A DNA stretch of 64,000 nucleotides from Methylohalomonas sp034521715 (lineage in GTDB: Bacteria > Pseudomonadota > Gammaproteobacteria > Methylohalomonadales > Methylohalomonadaceae). The DNA lies in contig JAXHLY010000002.1 of NCBI GenBank assembly GCA_034521715.1, positions 186,001 through 250,000 of the forward strand, written 5' to 3'. This document shows, piece after piece, positions 20,945 through 29,990 of the stretch. The position numbers and the translations under genes are program-made. The notes beneath the pieces are model-generated. The model did not search any database, had not been told where the DNA came from, and was given only the letters and a program-made list of their open reading frames with translations. The first letter of the stretch is position 1, and the number at the start of each line of letters is the position of its first letter.

Positions 20945-22225
20945 CTATGTTTCAGGGAGTGCCGCCGCGGCCAGGAGTTCCTCGACCACGGCCGAGATGC
21001 CCTCGCGGCCAACGTTCTGTTGCTCCCCCTGGCCGCGCAGGGGTTTGACGCCCACCGCATGATTCGCGATTTCATCGTCGGCCAGGATCAGCGCCAGCAG
21101 CGCGCCGTGACGATCGGCGCGCTTGAACTGGCTTTTCAGACTGCCGCCGCCGCAGTGGGTCATTACCTGCAGGCCCGGCAGCTCGCGACGGAGTTCTTCC
21201 GCCAGTTGCAGGGCGCCGCCGGCAGCGGCGTTACTGGTGACGATATAGATATGCGGGTGTGTCGGCGCCGCTTCGGCGCCCGTCAGTTCCAGCAGCCGCT
21301 CCAGGCCAATGGCGAAGCCGATGGCCGGTGTCGGCTGGCCGCCGACCTGCTCGATAAGCCGGTCATAGCGCCCGCCGGCACAGACGGTGGCCTGGGCACC
21401 AAGCCTGTCGGTGGTCCATTCGAAAACGGTGCCGTTGTAGTAATCGAGACCCCGGACCAGCCGCGGGTTGATCGTGTAGCTAATCCCGGCGCTGTCCAGC
21501 ATTTCACACAGGCCGTCGAAATGTTCGCGTGATTCCGCGTCCAGGTGATCGGCCAGTGCCGGCGCACCGGCGATCAATGCCTGAATGGCCGGGTTCTTGC
21601 TGTCGAGAATACGCAGCGGATTGTGTTCCAGGCGCCACTGACTGTCTTCGTCAAGCTGGTCGCGGTGCGCGCCGAAGTATTCCACCAGCACCCGGCGGTA
21701 ATCGGCGCGTGATTCGCTGCTGCCGAGTGAATTGAGTTCCAGTGCCAGGCCATCAAGACCGAGCATTTCCCAGAATCGCTGGCAGATCAGGATCTGTTCG
21801 GCATCGATGTCCGGGCCGGCCATGCCATAGGCCTCGACGCCGACCTGATGGAACTGGCGATAGCGGCCCTTCTGCGGGCGTTCATGACGGAACATCGGCC
21901 CCAGGTACCAAAGCCGCCGGGTCTGGTTATGGAACAGGCCGTGCTGTAGCCCGGCACGCACGCAGCCCGCAGTGCCTTCCGGACGCAGCGTCAGGCTGTC
22001 GCCGTTGCGATCCTCGAAGCTGTACATTTCCTTGCTGACGATGTCGGTGTGCTCACCGATGGCACGGGCAAAAACCTCGGTTTTCTCGACAATCGGCAAA
22101 CGGATTTCCTGGTAGCCATAACTGTCGAGCACGCTGATCAGGACCTGTTCGAGTTCACGCCAGCGCGGCGTCAGATCGGGCAGGATATCGCTCATGCCTC
22201 GAATGGCTTGTATCCGCTTCGACAA
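20945..22225 (-). CDS. hisS: Histidyl-tRNA synthetase
   Basis: Charges tRNA-His. Class II synthetase of 426 residues with IQAIRGMSDILP at the start, motif 2 around LRPEGTAGCVRAGLQ and WYLGPMFRHERPQKGRYRQFHQ, the histidine-specific segment RGLDYYNGTVFEW and AGGRYD, and motif 3 AIGFAIGLERLL. The C-terminal anticodon-binding domain has RADRHGALLALILADDE. The first codon at 22225 is TTG (a GGGAG box lies 10 bases upstream); an ATG ten codons later (MSDILP) is less likely because IQAIRG is conserved. Intact frame. Confidence 0.95.
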   Translation of the reverse strand: MSKRIQAIRGMSDILPDLTPRWRELEQVLISVLDSYGYQEIRLPIVEKTEVFARAIGEHTDIVSKEMYSFEDRNGDSLTLRPEGTAGCVRAGLQHGLFHNQTRRLWYLGPMFRHERPQKGRYRQFHQVGVEAYGMAGPDIDAEQILICQRFWEMLGLDGLALELNSLGSSESRADYRRVLVEYFGAHRDQLDEDSQWRLEHNPLRILDSKNPAIQALIAGAPALADHLDAESREHFDGLCEMLDSAGISYTINPRLVRGLDYYNGTVFEWTTDRLGAQATVCAGGRYDRLIEQVGGQPTPAIGFAIGLERLLELTGAEAAPTHPHIYIVTSNAAAGGALQLAEELRRELPGLQVMTHCGGGSLKSQFKRADRHGALLALILADDEIANHAVGVKPLRGQGEQQNVGREGISAVVEELLAAAALPET

Positions 22226-22291
22226 AGGACTGCTTCTCCCAGTGTTTGGTTGCGGTGTCGGCTGTCGGTGTCAGACCGGCATCCCGGGGGA

Positions 22292-22441
22292 GTCCTGATG
22301 AAGTCAGGACCTGTCTGAATCAATGCTCCCGATAAAGGCGCCCGTAGAAATCCTGCAAGACGGCTTCACTCATGCGTAATAGCGAAAACAGCAAGTCATT
22401 GCGAGGATCACGCCTTCGGTACCCGGCAACAACATGCCGGG
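22292..22441. repeat. Two hairpins in the rodZ-hisS gap
   Basis: The 255-base gap between rodZ and hisS contains GTCCTGA/TCAGGAC (arms 22292-22298 and 22304-22310) and CCCGGCA/TGCCGGG (arms 22422-22428 and 22435-22441). No gene is visible. In many gammaproteobacteria ispG sits at this place; nothing resembling it is seen here. Confidence 0.5.
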
Positions 22442-22480
22442 ACGGGCAATCTCGCATTGGCCATCAATCTGGAACGCGTA

Positions 22481-23497
22481 TCAGTCGCCGACGGTAAACT
22501 GGGCCACACCGGCCTGTGAATGCTCGATGGTATCGACGGTTTCGCCGTTGAAACTGACCTCGACCCCCGGTGCATAGCCCAGCACCACGCGCAAGGGTGC
22601 GGGACCGTCGACCTGTATGACATCGCCGGGCTTGCCCAGGCCGAGGTGCAGTCTCTGGCCGGCGGCATCATACACTTCAATCCAGGACTCTTCGGTTAAT
22701 TCAAGCCGCAGACCCTCGCTGCTGTCGGCCGATGCAGTGCCTTGCGGTTCGCCGGCAGCGGTCTCGGTAGCCGCGGCCGTATCCGTCGGTTCCCCGGCCT
22801 GGCCATCATTCATATCGGGCAGGGTTTCCAGCAACTCGGCGGGTGTGGTTGCTGTGTCGGCCGGTGTAGTCCGGGTACTGGCTGCGGCATCGCTGTCGGG
22901 GCCAGGCTGTTCAGACGGTCGCGGATAAAATGCCGTGTCGGGATGGCGGATGATTCTGACGGGATAACCCAGGCTGTCTGACTGCACCTGTTCCTTGCTG
23001 CCTTCCCGGGCCGAGGGCGTATCATCCGCATTGCCGCTGTCGCTGATCTGTATATTCTCAAAATCCATGAACCCGTCATCACTGATATTCCGGCTTTGCC
23101 ACCATGCCAGCAGTAACAGCACCAGCGCCAGCGTCAGCAGATAGGTCACCGCCTTGACCGGTCTGTCGGAACTGGTTACCTGGCTCGGTGCCTTGAGCGG
23201 CGGTTTCAGTTCGGGATGTTCGTCCTCGCTGCCGTCATAGGCGGCGACAAAGTGTTCCGGGTCAAGATTCAGCAGGCGGGCGTAGTTGCGCAGGTAGCCG
23301 CGCACGTATATCGGTGACGGCAGCTGGTCGTAATCATCAGCCTCCAGTGCCCTGAGCATGCGCTGATGCAAATGCAGCTTGATCGCGGTTTCCGGCAGCG
23401 TCAGCCCGCGCGCCTCGCGGGCCTCCCGCAACTGCTTGCCGGGCAGGGTTACGGCAGGTCCTTCCGCCTCGGCTGTGTTGTTGTCCGGCTCGGTCAT
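22481..23497 (-). CDS. rodZ: Cytoskeletal membrane protein RodZ
   Basis: Links MreB to the cell-wall elongation machinery. 338 residues: cytoplasmic HTH domain (GKQLREAREARGLTLPETA, about residues 23-42; YVRGYLRNYARLLNLDPE), one membrane helix (TYLLTLALVLLLLAWW, about 118-133), a Ser/Thr/Ala/Pro-rich periplasmic linker (about 180-255), and a C-terminal DUF4115 beta domain (LRLELTEESWIEVYDAAGQR; LRVVLGYAPGVEVSFNGE). The basic proteins of this family start close to the HTH, consistent with ATG at 23497. It follows pilW by 17 bases. Confidence 0.93.
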   Translation of the reverse strand: MTEPDNNTAEAEGPAVTLPGKQLREAREARGLTLPETAIKLHLHQRMLRALEADDYDQLPSPIYVRGYLRNYARLLNLDPEHFVAAYDGSEDEHPELKPPLKAPSQVTSSDRPVKAVTYLLTLALVLLLLAWWQSRNISDDGFMDFENIQISDSGNADDTPSAREGSKEQVQSDSLGYPVRIIRHPDTAFYPRPSEQPGPDSDAAASTRTTPADTATTPAELLETLPDMNDGQAGEPTDTAAATETAAGEPQGTASADSSEGLRLELTEESWIEVYDAAGQRLHLGLGKPGDVIQVDGPAPLRVVLGYAPGVEVSFNGETVDTIEHSQAGVAQFTVGD

Positions 23498-23514
23498 ATT
23501 GTAATTAATTGCCG

Positions 23515-24282
23515 TTATTTCAGGCCCGATTCACGCAGGAGACGGGCTTCCTCCGAATCCGGGAAATTGGAATTCAGCAGCAGCGCATAACTGGACAGCG
23601 TATCATTGTCGCCCAGTTCACGCTCAATACGGATGCCGAGCCAGAGGCTGCGCGGTGTATGCCGGGCCACCTCCAGGTAGCGCTGCAGGTAGCCGCGCGC
23701 CGACAGGTATTCACCCTTCCCGTACTGGATCTCGGCCATTCGAATCAGGGCCAGTGACTGCTGGGGATTCAGCTGCAGGGCGTCGCGATAGTAGGTTTCG
23801 GCCTTGTCGGTATTGTTGTTTATAAAGGCGCAGGTGCCGGCATTGGTCAATGCCCGCGCCGGATTATCGTTCAGCGGGTTGTCGCGCGCCTTGAGGAAGG
23901 CCTGCTCGGCCTCGTCGGGACGGTTCTGGCCGCACAGGAACTGGCCATAATTATTCAGCAGGTTGGAGTTATTCGGGGCCTCTCTCAGGCCGCGTTTGAA
24001 GCTCTCTTCGGCTTTGCCGCTTTCGCCCATGCGCTGATAAAGCAGCCCGAGCATATTATGCGCCATCGGGTAGCCCGGATCGGCCTTGCGCGCGCGCTCC
24101 AGTTTCTCCAGAGCCTTTTCGTAATTGCCGTCTTCCATATAGGCGACGCCCAGACGCATATTGGCCTGGGCGATTTCGTTGGCGTCGTAATCCGTCTGCA
24201 GCTCACCGCCCCTGCTGCTGACTGGCGCACAGGCCGCCAGTCCGAACAGGGACAGAATCAGTACAATAACGCGATAGTTCAT
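23515..24282 (-). CDS. pilW: Type IV pilus biogenesis/stability lipoprotein PilW (PilF)
   Basis: Pilotin that helps the PilQ secretin assemble in the outer membrane. Lipoprotein signal with lipobox LAAC (Cys18), then six TPR repeats (for example MRLGVAYMEDGNYEKALEKL, YPMAHNMLGLLYQRMGESGK). 255 residues, family length. The start overlaps the rlmN stop by four bases (ATGA), indicating coupling. No other pilus genes are in this window. Intact frame. Confidence 0.92.
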   Translation of the reverse strand: MNYRVIVLILSLFGLAACAPVSSRGGELQTDYDANEIAQANMRLGVAYMEDGNYEKALEKLERARKADPGYPMAHNMLGLLYQRMGESGKAEESFKRGLREAPNNSNLLNNYGQFLCGQNRPDEAEQAFLKARDNPLNDNPARALTNAGTCAFINNNTDKAETYYRDALQLNPQQSLALIRMAEIQYGKGEYLSARGYLQRYLEVARHTPRSLWLGIRIERELGDNDTLSSYALLLNSNFPDSEEARLLRESGLK

Positions 24283-25397
24283 GGGCGTTGTCCCATCCTG
24301 AATACGGGTGACTGGTGTGCCGATGTTATTTGATGACGCCGTGCCTTGGGCAGCACCTTGCCGACAAGCTGACCGCAGGCCGCGTCGATATCATCTCCCC
24401 GCGTTTTGCGGGTCACAGTGACCAGTCCAGACTCTATCAGAATCTCTCTGAATTGATTGATTTTTTCAAGGGGGGTACAGCGATAGTCGGTGCCCGGGAA
24501 GTGATTGAACGGAATCAGGTTGATCTTGGCCGGTACGCCGTTCAGCAGCTTGACCAGCTGCCGGGCATGTTCGGGTCGGTCATTGACGCCGTCGAGCATG
24601 ACATATTCGAAGGTGATGTATTCATCTTCACGCACCATGGCAAAGCGCTTGCAGGCGGCGATGAGCTCCCTGAGCGGATAGCTGCGGTTAATGGGCACCA
24701 ATTCATCGCGCAGTTTATCGTTGGGTGCGTGGAGGGAGACTGCCAGGGCCGCGCGGCTGTCGATCGCCAGGGCGTCCATTTGCGGTACCAGCCCGGAGGT
24801 ACTGACGGTAACGCGGCGGCGCGCCAGGTTATAGGCGTTGTTATCCAGCATCAGGTTAATGGCGCTGATGACATTGTCATAGTTGAGCAGTGGCTCGCCC
24901 ATGCCCATGAAAACGACATTGCTGACCGCATAGCGGTCCTGGCCGGTACGCGGCAGACGCTGGTTGGCCAGCCACAGTTGGCCGATGATTTCGGCAACGC
25001 CAAGGTTGCGGCTAAAGCCCTGTCTGCCGGTCGAGCAGAAACTGCAGTCCAGCGCGCAGCCGACCTGGGAGGAAACGCACAGCGTGCCGCGATCCTTCTC
25101 GGGGATGAATACGGTCTCGACCGAGTTGCGTTCATCGACGCGCAGCAGCCACTTGTGGGTGCCGTCGCCGGAAACCTGCTCGCTCAGAACCTCGGGAGCA
25201 GTAATGCGGGCGCCGGTCTTGAGCGACTCACGCATCACTTTGCTAAGGTTGGTCATGGCGTCGAAATCGGTTACGCCTTCCCGGTGCAGCCAGCGGATGA
25301 TCTGCGACGCACGGAACGGTTTCTCGCCCTGTGTGACCAGATATGACTCGAGTGACGGACGGTCATAATCCAGCAGGTTGATCATCCCATCGCTCAT
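24279..25397 (-). CDS. rlmN: Dual-specificity 23S rRNA/tRNA adenine-C2 methyltransferase
   Basis: Radical-SAM enzyme that methylates A2503 of 23S rRNA and A37 of some tRNAs. 372 residues from ATG 25397 (MSDGMINLLDYDRPSLESYL). Features: FRASQIIRWLHREGV, the SAM cluster motif CALDCSFCSTG (CxxxCxxC), GMGEPLLNYDNV, RRRVTVSTSGLVPQMD, LAVSLHAPNDKLRDELVPIN and LIPFNHFPGTDYRCTP. The second catalytic cysteine lies in DIDAACGQL near the C-terminus. Fourteen bases after ndk. Intact frame. Confidence 0.96.
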   Translation of the reverse strand: MSDGMINLLDYDRPSLESYLVTQGEKPFRASQIIRWLHREGVTDFDAMTNLSKVMRESLKTGARITAPEVLSEQVSGDGTHKWLLRVDERNSVETVFIPEKDRGTLCVSSQVGCALDCSFCSTGRQGFSRNLGVAEIIGQLWLANQRLPRTGQDRYAVSNVVFMGMGEPLLNYDNVISAINLMLDNNAYNLARRRVTVSTSGLVPQMDALAIDSRAALAVSLHAPNDKLRDELVPINRSYPLRELIAACKRFAMVREDEYITFEYVMLDGVNDRPEHARQLVKLLNGVPAKINLIPFNHFPGTDYRCTPLEKINQFREILIESGLVTVTRKTRGDDIDAACGQLVGKVLPKARRHQITSAHQSPVFRMGQRP

Positions 25398-25410
25398 AGC
25401 GCTTCTGCCA

Positions 25411-25857
25411 TCAATAGGTGCGCGGATATATCTCCGCGGGGGTAAAAAACCGGGCGATCTCTGCCCGGGCGGTTTCCGGGCTGTCGGAACCATGGACGGC
25501 ATTGTTCGGCGAATGGGGGTTGGCCGGGTCGTAGGCCAGATCGCGGCGGATAGTCCCCGGCTTGGCGTCTTTCGGCATGGTTGCCCCCATCAGTTCACGG
25601 TTCCTGGCAATGGCGTTCTCGCCCTCCAGGATCTGTACCATTACCGGCCCTGAGGCCATGAATTCAATCAGATCCACAAAAAACCCGCGTTCCCGGTGCA
25701 CGGCGTAGAATTCTTCCGCCTGTTCCCGGCTCATGTGCAACATTTTGGCGGCCACGATACGCAAGCCATTGTTCTCAAACCGCGAGTAGATCTCGCCAAT
25801 CAGATTACGGCCAACAGCATCTGGTTTGATAATGGAAAGCGTCTGTTCAATTGCCAT
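25411..25857 (-). CDS. ndk: Nucleoside diphosphate kinase
   Basis: Balances nucleoside triphosphate pools. 148 residues: IEQTLSIIKPDAVGRNLIGE, AAKMLHMSREQAEEFYAVH, VMVQILEGENAIARNRELMG and the active-site histidine in NNAVHGSDSPETARAEIARF. First gene of the ndk-to-der block. GGAG lies seven bases before the ATG. Intact frame. Confidence 0.97.
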   Translation of the reverse strand: MAIEQTLSIIKPDAVGRNLIGEIYSRFENNGLRIVAAKMLHMSREQAEEFYAVHRERGFFVDLIEFMASGPVMVQILEGENAIARNRELMGATMPKDAKPGTIRRDLAYDPANPHSPNNAVHGSDSPETARAEIARFFTPAEIYPRTY

Positions 25858-25904
25858 GCATGTACTCCAGTCAGGTTAAAACGACAAAATCAGGTAAACA
25901 GACA

Positions 25905-25934
25905 ATTATACGTGCTATGCATGACGTATGAAAT
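25905..25934 (-). promoter_or_regulatory. Candidate sigma-70 promoter of the ndk block
   Basis: A perfect TATAAT is present on the minus strand at 25910-25905, 47 bases before the ndk ATG. At 17-base spacing the upstream hexamer is TTTCAT, a poor -35, so the call rests on the -10 and on its position. Confidence 0.4.
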
Positions 25935-25986
25935 ATATGCTGCTATATCCTGCGGTGGCGGGCGAAACAGCGGCTATGTGCGGGGC

Positions 25987-26325
25987 TCAATCCCAGCGGT
26001 CGTCGCGGACCTGGACCCGGTCGGACTCGATGCGGACCGGGAAAGTGGCCACCGGCTCGTAGGCGGGCGGCGTGAGGGCCTCGCCCGTCTTCACGCAGAA
26101 GCGGGCGCCATGGCGCGGGCAGATGACCTGATCGCCGTCAAGGATTTCCTCGGGACCCAGTCCGCAGCCGAGCATCGGTGATTCATCGTGAGTGCAGGTA
26201 TCCTCTATGGCGTAGAGCTCGCCATCGATATTGAATACCGCTATCGCAACGTCATCGGCCTCGACCAGTTTGCCCTGGCCGGGCGTGAGATCATCGATGC
26301 CGGCAACATCGACCCAGTCGCTCAT
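25987..26325 (-). CDS. Rieske-type 2Fe-2S ferredoxin-like protein
   Basis: Small soluble Rieske protein, 112 residues, starting MSDWVDVAGIDDLTPGQ. The cluster ligands are visible: CTH in AIEDTCTHDESPM and CPRH in QVICPRHGARFCVKTGE (C-x-H...C-x-x-H). It lacks a membrane anchor and a catalytic domain, like ferredoxin subunits of ring-hydroxylating dioxygenases and the small Rieske proteins attached to SUF operons. Its start overlaps the sufT stop by one base (TGATG), so it is the last gene of the SUF operon and probably a client or electron carrier for it; that role is inferred from position. Confidence 0.88.
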   Translation of the reverse strand: MSDWVDVAGIDDLTPGQGKLVEADDVAIAVFNIDGELYAIEDTCTHDESPMLGCGLGPEEILDGDQVICPRHGARFCVKTGEALTPPAYEPVATFPVRIESDRVQVRDDRWD

Positions 26326-26897
26326 CACATCATGCCCGTTTCGAGCTTGGCGGCGTCGGACATCATCTCGAAGCTCCACGGCGGGTCAAAGGTCAGCTCG
26401 ACATCGACCTCGGTGACGTTATCAACGGCCGCAACCTTGTTATGGACATCGTCAGCGATGAACTGGCCCATGCCGCAGCCCGGAGCAGTCAGGGTCATCA
26501 GGATATGTATCTTGTTGCCGGTATGATTGCCGTCCTCGTCCTCGAGCGGAATGATGGCACAGTCATATATCAGGCCGAGATCAACCATGTTGATCGGTAT
26601 TTCCGGGTCATAGCAATTACGCAGCGCTTCCCAGACCTCGTCCTCATTGACCTTGCCGTCGCCACTCAGTGCCTTCTCTCTTTTTTCCTGCGAGACTTCG
26701 AAACCGAGTGCATCGGCATCCTTACCATCAATACGGGCCAGGTTGCCGTTGATATTGACCGTGTAACTGCCGCCGAGTGACTGGGTGACGAATACAACAC
26801 TGCCTTCGCGCAGCGTAATCGGTGTGCCATCGGGGATCAGTGCCGCGGGGCAGTCGCGTTCCAGCGTAATCGGTTCCTGTGGATTGATTCCGGACAT
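26325..26897 (-). CDS. sufT: Putative Fe-S cluster assembly protein SufT
   Basis: MIP18/DUF59-family protein linked to iron-sulfur maturation. 190 residues: an N-terminal extension (TLREGSVVFVTQSLGGSYTV) characteristic of the longer SufT form, then the DUF59 core VWEALRNCYDPEIPINMVDL, GLIYDC, and LMTLTAPGCGMGQFIADDV with the conserved cysteine. It lies between sufU and the Rieske gene, 17 bases after sufU. Intact frame. Confidence 0.92.
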   Translation of the reverse strand: MSGINPQEPITLERDCPAALIPDGTPITLREGSVVFVTQSLGGSYTVNINGNLARIDGKDADALGFEVSQEKREKALSGDGKVNEDEVWEALRNCYDPEIPINMVDLGLIYDCAIIPLEDEDGNHTGNKIHILMTLTAPGCGMGQFIADDVHNKVAAVDNVTEVDVELTFDPPWSFEMMSDAAKLETGMM

Positions 26898-26914
26898 TTG
26901 AATATCTTTGATCG

Positions 26915-27370
26915 TTACTCGGTTGTCACGGGTTCACTCTTGCCTTCAAGTGCAGAATGTAACGTATGCCAGCATAAAGTGGCGCACTTGATGCGCGTCG
27001 GGTAATCGCGAACGCCGGCTAATGCCGCCAGTTTATCCAGTTTGTCGATATCCTCGGGCAATTCTTTCGCGGTCAGCAGTTCGTGAAATTCATTAAAAAT
27101 GCTCTCCGCCTCTTCGCGGGTTTTGCCTTTCAGGGCCTCGGTCATGAGTGAAGCCGAGGCAACGGAAATTGCGCAGCCGCTGCCGTCGAATTTCAGATCG
27201 CTTATTCGTTCACCGCTGCCGTCATATTTGACATACAGATTCAGCTTGTCACCGCATAACGGGTTATAGCCCTCGATCATCCTGTCGGCATCGGCGATCT
27301 CGCCGAAATTCCGCGGGCTGCGGTTGTGGTCGACGATGACTTCCTGGTACAGATCCTTGAGATCGAACAT
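26915..27370 (-). CDS. sufU: Fe-S scaffold / sulfur acceptor SufU
   Basis: IscU-like protein of the SufU type, accepting sulfur from SufS. 151 residues: LYQEVIVDHNRSPRNFGEI, then three conserved cysteines in GYNPLCGDK, FDGSGCAIS and RIKCATLCWH. The spacing LxGxx between the second cysteine and the RxxC(A/T) segment, and the location beside sufS, favour SufU over IscU. Its ATG overlaps the sufS stop by one base. No sufE is present in the operon, consistent with SufU taking that role. Confidence 0.92.
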   Translation of the reverse strand: MFDLKDLYQEVIVDHNRSPRNFGEIADADRMIEGYNPLCGDKLNLYVKYDGSGERISDLKFDGSGCAISVASASLMTEALKGKTREEAESIFNEFHELLTAKELPEDIDKLDKLAALAGVRDYPTRIKCATLCWHTLHSALEGKSEPVTTE

Positions 27371-28641
27371 CAGGTCAGCACCTCGCGGGCGTGTTTCAGC
27401 GCCTTGATCAGTCTGTCGACTTCCTCGTGCGTGTTGTAAAGAACAAACGAGGCCCGCGCCGTCGCCGGTACACCGAAATGATCCATGACCGGCATCGCGC
27501 AGTGATGACCGGTGCGTATGGCAATGCCCTCACTGTCAACAATAGTGCCGATATCATGAGGGTGTATACCATCCATGACGAATGACAGAATGCTGGCCTT
27601 GTCTTTCGCTGTGCCGATCAGTCGCAGGCCGTCAACGGTCTGTGCCTGTTGTGTCGCATAATCCAGTAAATCGTGTTCATGGGCGACGATCGCATCAAGA
27701 CCGATTTCGTTCACGTATTCAACCGCCGCACCCAGGCCGATTCCGCCGGCGATATGTGGTGTACCGGCCTCGAATTTATAGGGCAGGTCGTTGAACAGGG
27801 TATGGTCCAGCTTGACCATCTTGATCATGTCACCGCCGCCCTGGTAAGGCGGCATGGCCTCGAGCAGTTCCTCGCGGCCGTACAGTATGCCGATGCCGGT
27901 CGGACCGAACAGTTTATGGCCGGAATAGGCATAGAAATCGCAGCCCAGCGCCTGAACGTCGACCGCCGTGTGGGGCACGGCCTGGGCGCCGTCGACGAGG
28001 ACAAGGGCGCCAGCGGCGTGGGCCTTGTCGATAATGGTCTTCACCGGATTAATTGTACCGAGCGCGTTCGACAGGTGATTGATGGCAACCAGTTTGGTGC
28101 GCTCGTTCAGTAGTTCTTCATAAACGTCCAGTTTCAGTTCACCGGCGTCATTGATGGGAATAATCTTCAGCTCAATACCGATCTGGTCGCGTAGCAGCTG
28201 CCACGGCACGATATTGGAGTGATGTTCCATCTCCGAGATGATGATTTCGTCACCTGCCTGCAACCGGCTGCGGCCGTAGGACTGCGCCACCAGGTTAATG
28301 GCCTCGGTCGTGCCGCGCACGAAAATGATCTCCTTCGTCGAGGCGGCATTAATGAAACGGCGCTGTGTCTCGCGCGATCCCTCGTAGGCCTCGGTCGCCT
28401 TCTCGCTGAGATAATGGACACCGCGATGAATATTCGAATTCAGTTCACGGTAATAATGATCGATCGTTCTAATAACGCTTTCGGGCTTTTGCGCGGTTGC
28501 GGCATTGTCGAGATAGGCGAGCGGCTTGCCGCGGACTTCCTGATGCAGGATCGGGAAATCCCTGCGCACGCGTTCGACATCTAACGCTGACCGCCTCCGG
28601 GCCATGAGTTCTTCAGCACTGCTGTCGACGGTCTTGTTCAT
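27370..28641 (-). CDS. sufS: Cysteine desulfurase SufS
   Basis: PLP enzyme that takes sulfur from cysteine. 423 residues, group II: YLDNAATAQKPESVI, RGTTEAINLVAQS, SEMEHHSNIVPWQLL, DGAQAVPHTAVDVQ, the PLP lysine in YSGHKLFGPTGIG, and the active-site cysteine in IRTGHHCAMPVMDHF. The start codon overlaps the sufD stop (ATGA). Intact frame. Confidence 0.96.
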   Translation of the reverse strand: MNKTVDSSAEELMARRRSALDVERVRRDFPILHQEVRGKPLAYLDNAATAQKPESVIRTIDHYYRELNSNIHRGVHYLSEKATEAYEGSRETQRRFINAASTKEIIFVRGTTEAINLVAQSYGRSRLQAGDEIIISEMEHHSNIVPWQLLRDQIGIELKIIPINDAGELKLDVYEELLNERTKLVAINHLSNALGTINPVKTIIDKAHAAGALVLVDGAQAVPHTAVDVQALGCDFYAYSGHKLFGPTGIGILYGREELLEAMPPYQGGGDMIKMVKLDHTLFNDLPYKFEAGTPHIAGGIGLGAAVEYVNEIGLDAIVAHEHDLLDYATQQAQTVDGLRLIGTAKDKASILSFVMDGIHPHDIGTIVDSEGIAIRTGHHCAMPVMDHFGVPATARASFVLYNTHEEVDRLIKALKHAREVLT

Positions 28642-29990
28642 ACAAACTCACCAATCTGTTTGGTCTGCGGCAGTTTACCGAGCACGATATGCTCAAGGCG
28701 CTCACGGATCGGTTTGAGCCGGATACGGCCAATTACTTCACTGGCGAAGGCAAAGGTCAGCAGGCTGCGCGCCGTTGCTTCATCAATCGCACGGCTGCGC
28801 AGATAAAACAGCGCGGTTTCATCAAGTTGGCCGACCGTGGCGCCGTGACTGCACTTGACGTCGTCGGCATAGATCTCCAGTTCCGGCTTGGTGTCGACTT
28901 CGGCCGTTTTCGACAACAGAAGGTTGGCATTCGACTGCTGGGCATCGGTTTTCTGTGCATCACGGTGCACGTACACCTTGCCGTTAAACACGGCACGGGC
29001 GTTGTCATCGAGTACGCCGCGGTAGTTTTCCTCACTGTTGGTATGTGGCACGAGGTGATCGATCCGAGTGTGGTGGTCGACATGCTGCCGGCCACCGATC
29101 ATGTACAGGCCGTTAAGAATCGCAGTCGCGCCCTCGGCCTCCAGGCGCGTGTTGATATCGGTGCGTGTCAGGTTGCCGCTCAGGGCCAGAGAGTGGGATT
29201 CATAATGTGAATCACGTCCCTGACGGACATTGATGCTGCCGACATGAAAGCCCTTGAGACCGCCCTGGACGATCTTGTAATGATCCAGCCGTGAGTTATC
29301 GGCAAGCTCTATCTCGGTGACATTATTGGTCAGGTTTTCCGAGGTGTCGTCGAGGCCGATAAAGCTTTCAACCAGCGTTGCCCCGGCACCCTGGCCCAGC
29401 GTCACCAGAGTCCGCGGATGACTGGCAGTCGGCACCTCGGTGGCGCTGTCGAGATACAGCAGAACGATGGGCTTATCGGTGTTTACACCATGATCGATCT
29501 CGATCACCGCGCCGTCCTGCATGAACGCGGTATTCAGATCAGTAAAGGCATGCAGGTTTTCTTTCAGGCACCGGCCGAGGCGGTCTTCAATGCCACTGCT
29601 CTGTTCGGCCAGTGCCGCGGCCATGCTGCGAACGCGGATACCGGATGCCAGCTCGTCAAGTCTCGACAACTCCGCATTGAAGCGGCCATTGATGAATATC
29701 AATTCATGGCAGTCCAGGTTACCGAAACGGAGTTCCTTTATCTGTTCGTCATCGACTGCTGGCGCCGGCTGCAGGTTATCGAAGCTGCGTTTGGCGATCG
29801 GCCTGACATCGGTGTACTTCCAGGCCTCGACTTTCCTGGTCGGCAGGCCCGTCGCGGCAAAACGCTCCAGCGCCGCCTTGCGCTCGTCACGCAAGGGATC
29901 GTGGGACAGCTCGCCGATCAGGCGCGCGTATTCCGACTGATAATGTTCGATCACGCCGGGTTCTGTCGGGTTGTCGACGGCTGCATTCAT
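28638..29990 (-). CDS. sufD: SufD, SufBC2D scaffold subunit
   Basis: Beta-helix partner of SufB in the SufBCD scaffold complex. 450 residues; KVEAWKYTDVRPIAK at the N-terminus, a long beta-helix, YRGVLDDNARAVFNGKVYVH and QQSNANLLLSKTAEVDTKPE, and the C-terminal histidine region CSHGATVGQLDETALFYLRS. Start overlaps the end of sufC by four bases. Intact frame. Confidence 0.96.
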   Translation of the reverse strand: MNAAVDNPTEPGVIEHYQSEYARLIGELSHDPLRDERKAALERFAATGLPTRKVEAWKYTDVRPIAKRSFDNLQPAPAVDDEQIKELRFGNLDCHELIFINGRFNAELSRLDELASGIRVRSMAAALAEQSSGIEDRLGRCLKENLHAFTDLNTAFMQDGAVIEIDHGVNTDKPIVLLYLDSATEVPTASHPRTLVTLGQGAGATLVESFIGLDDTSENLTNNVTEIELADNSRLDHYKIVQGGLKGFHVGSINVRQGRDSHYESHSLALSGNLTRTDINTRLEAEGATAILNGLYMIGGRQHVDHHTRIDHLVPHTNSEENYRGVLDDNARAVFNGKVYVHRDAQKTDAQQSNANLLLSKTAEVDTKPELEIYADDVKCSHGATVGQLDETALFYLRSRAIDEATARSLLTFAFASEVIGRIRLKPIRERLEHIVLGKLPQTKQIGEFV

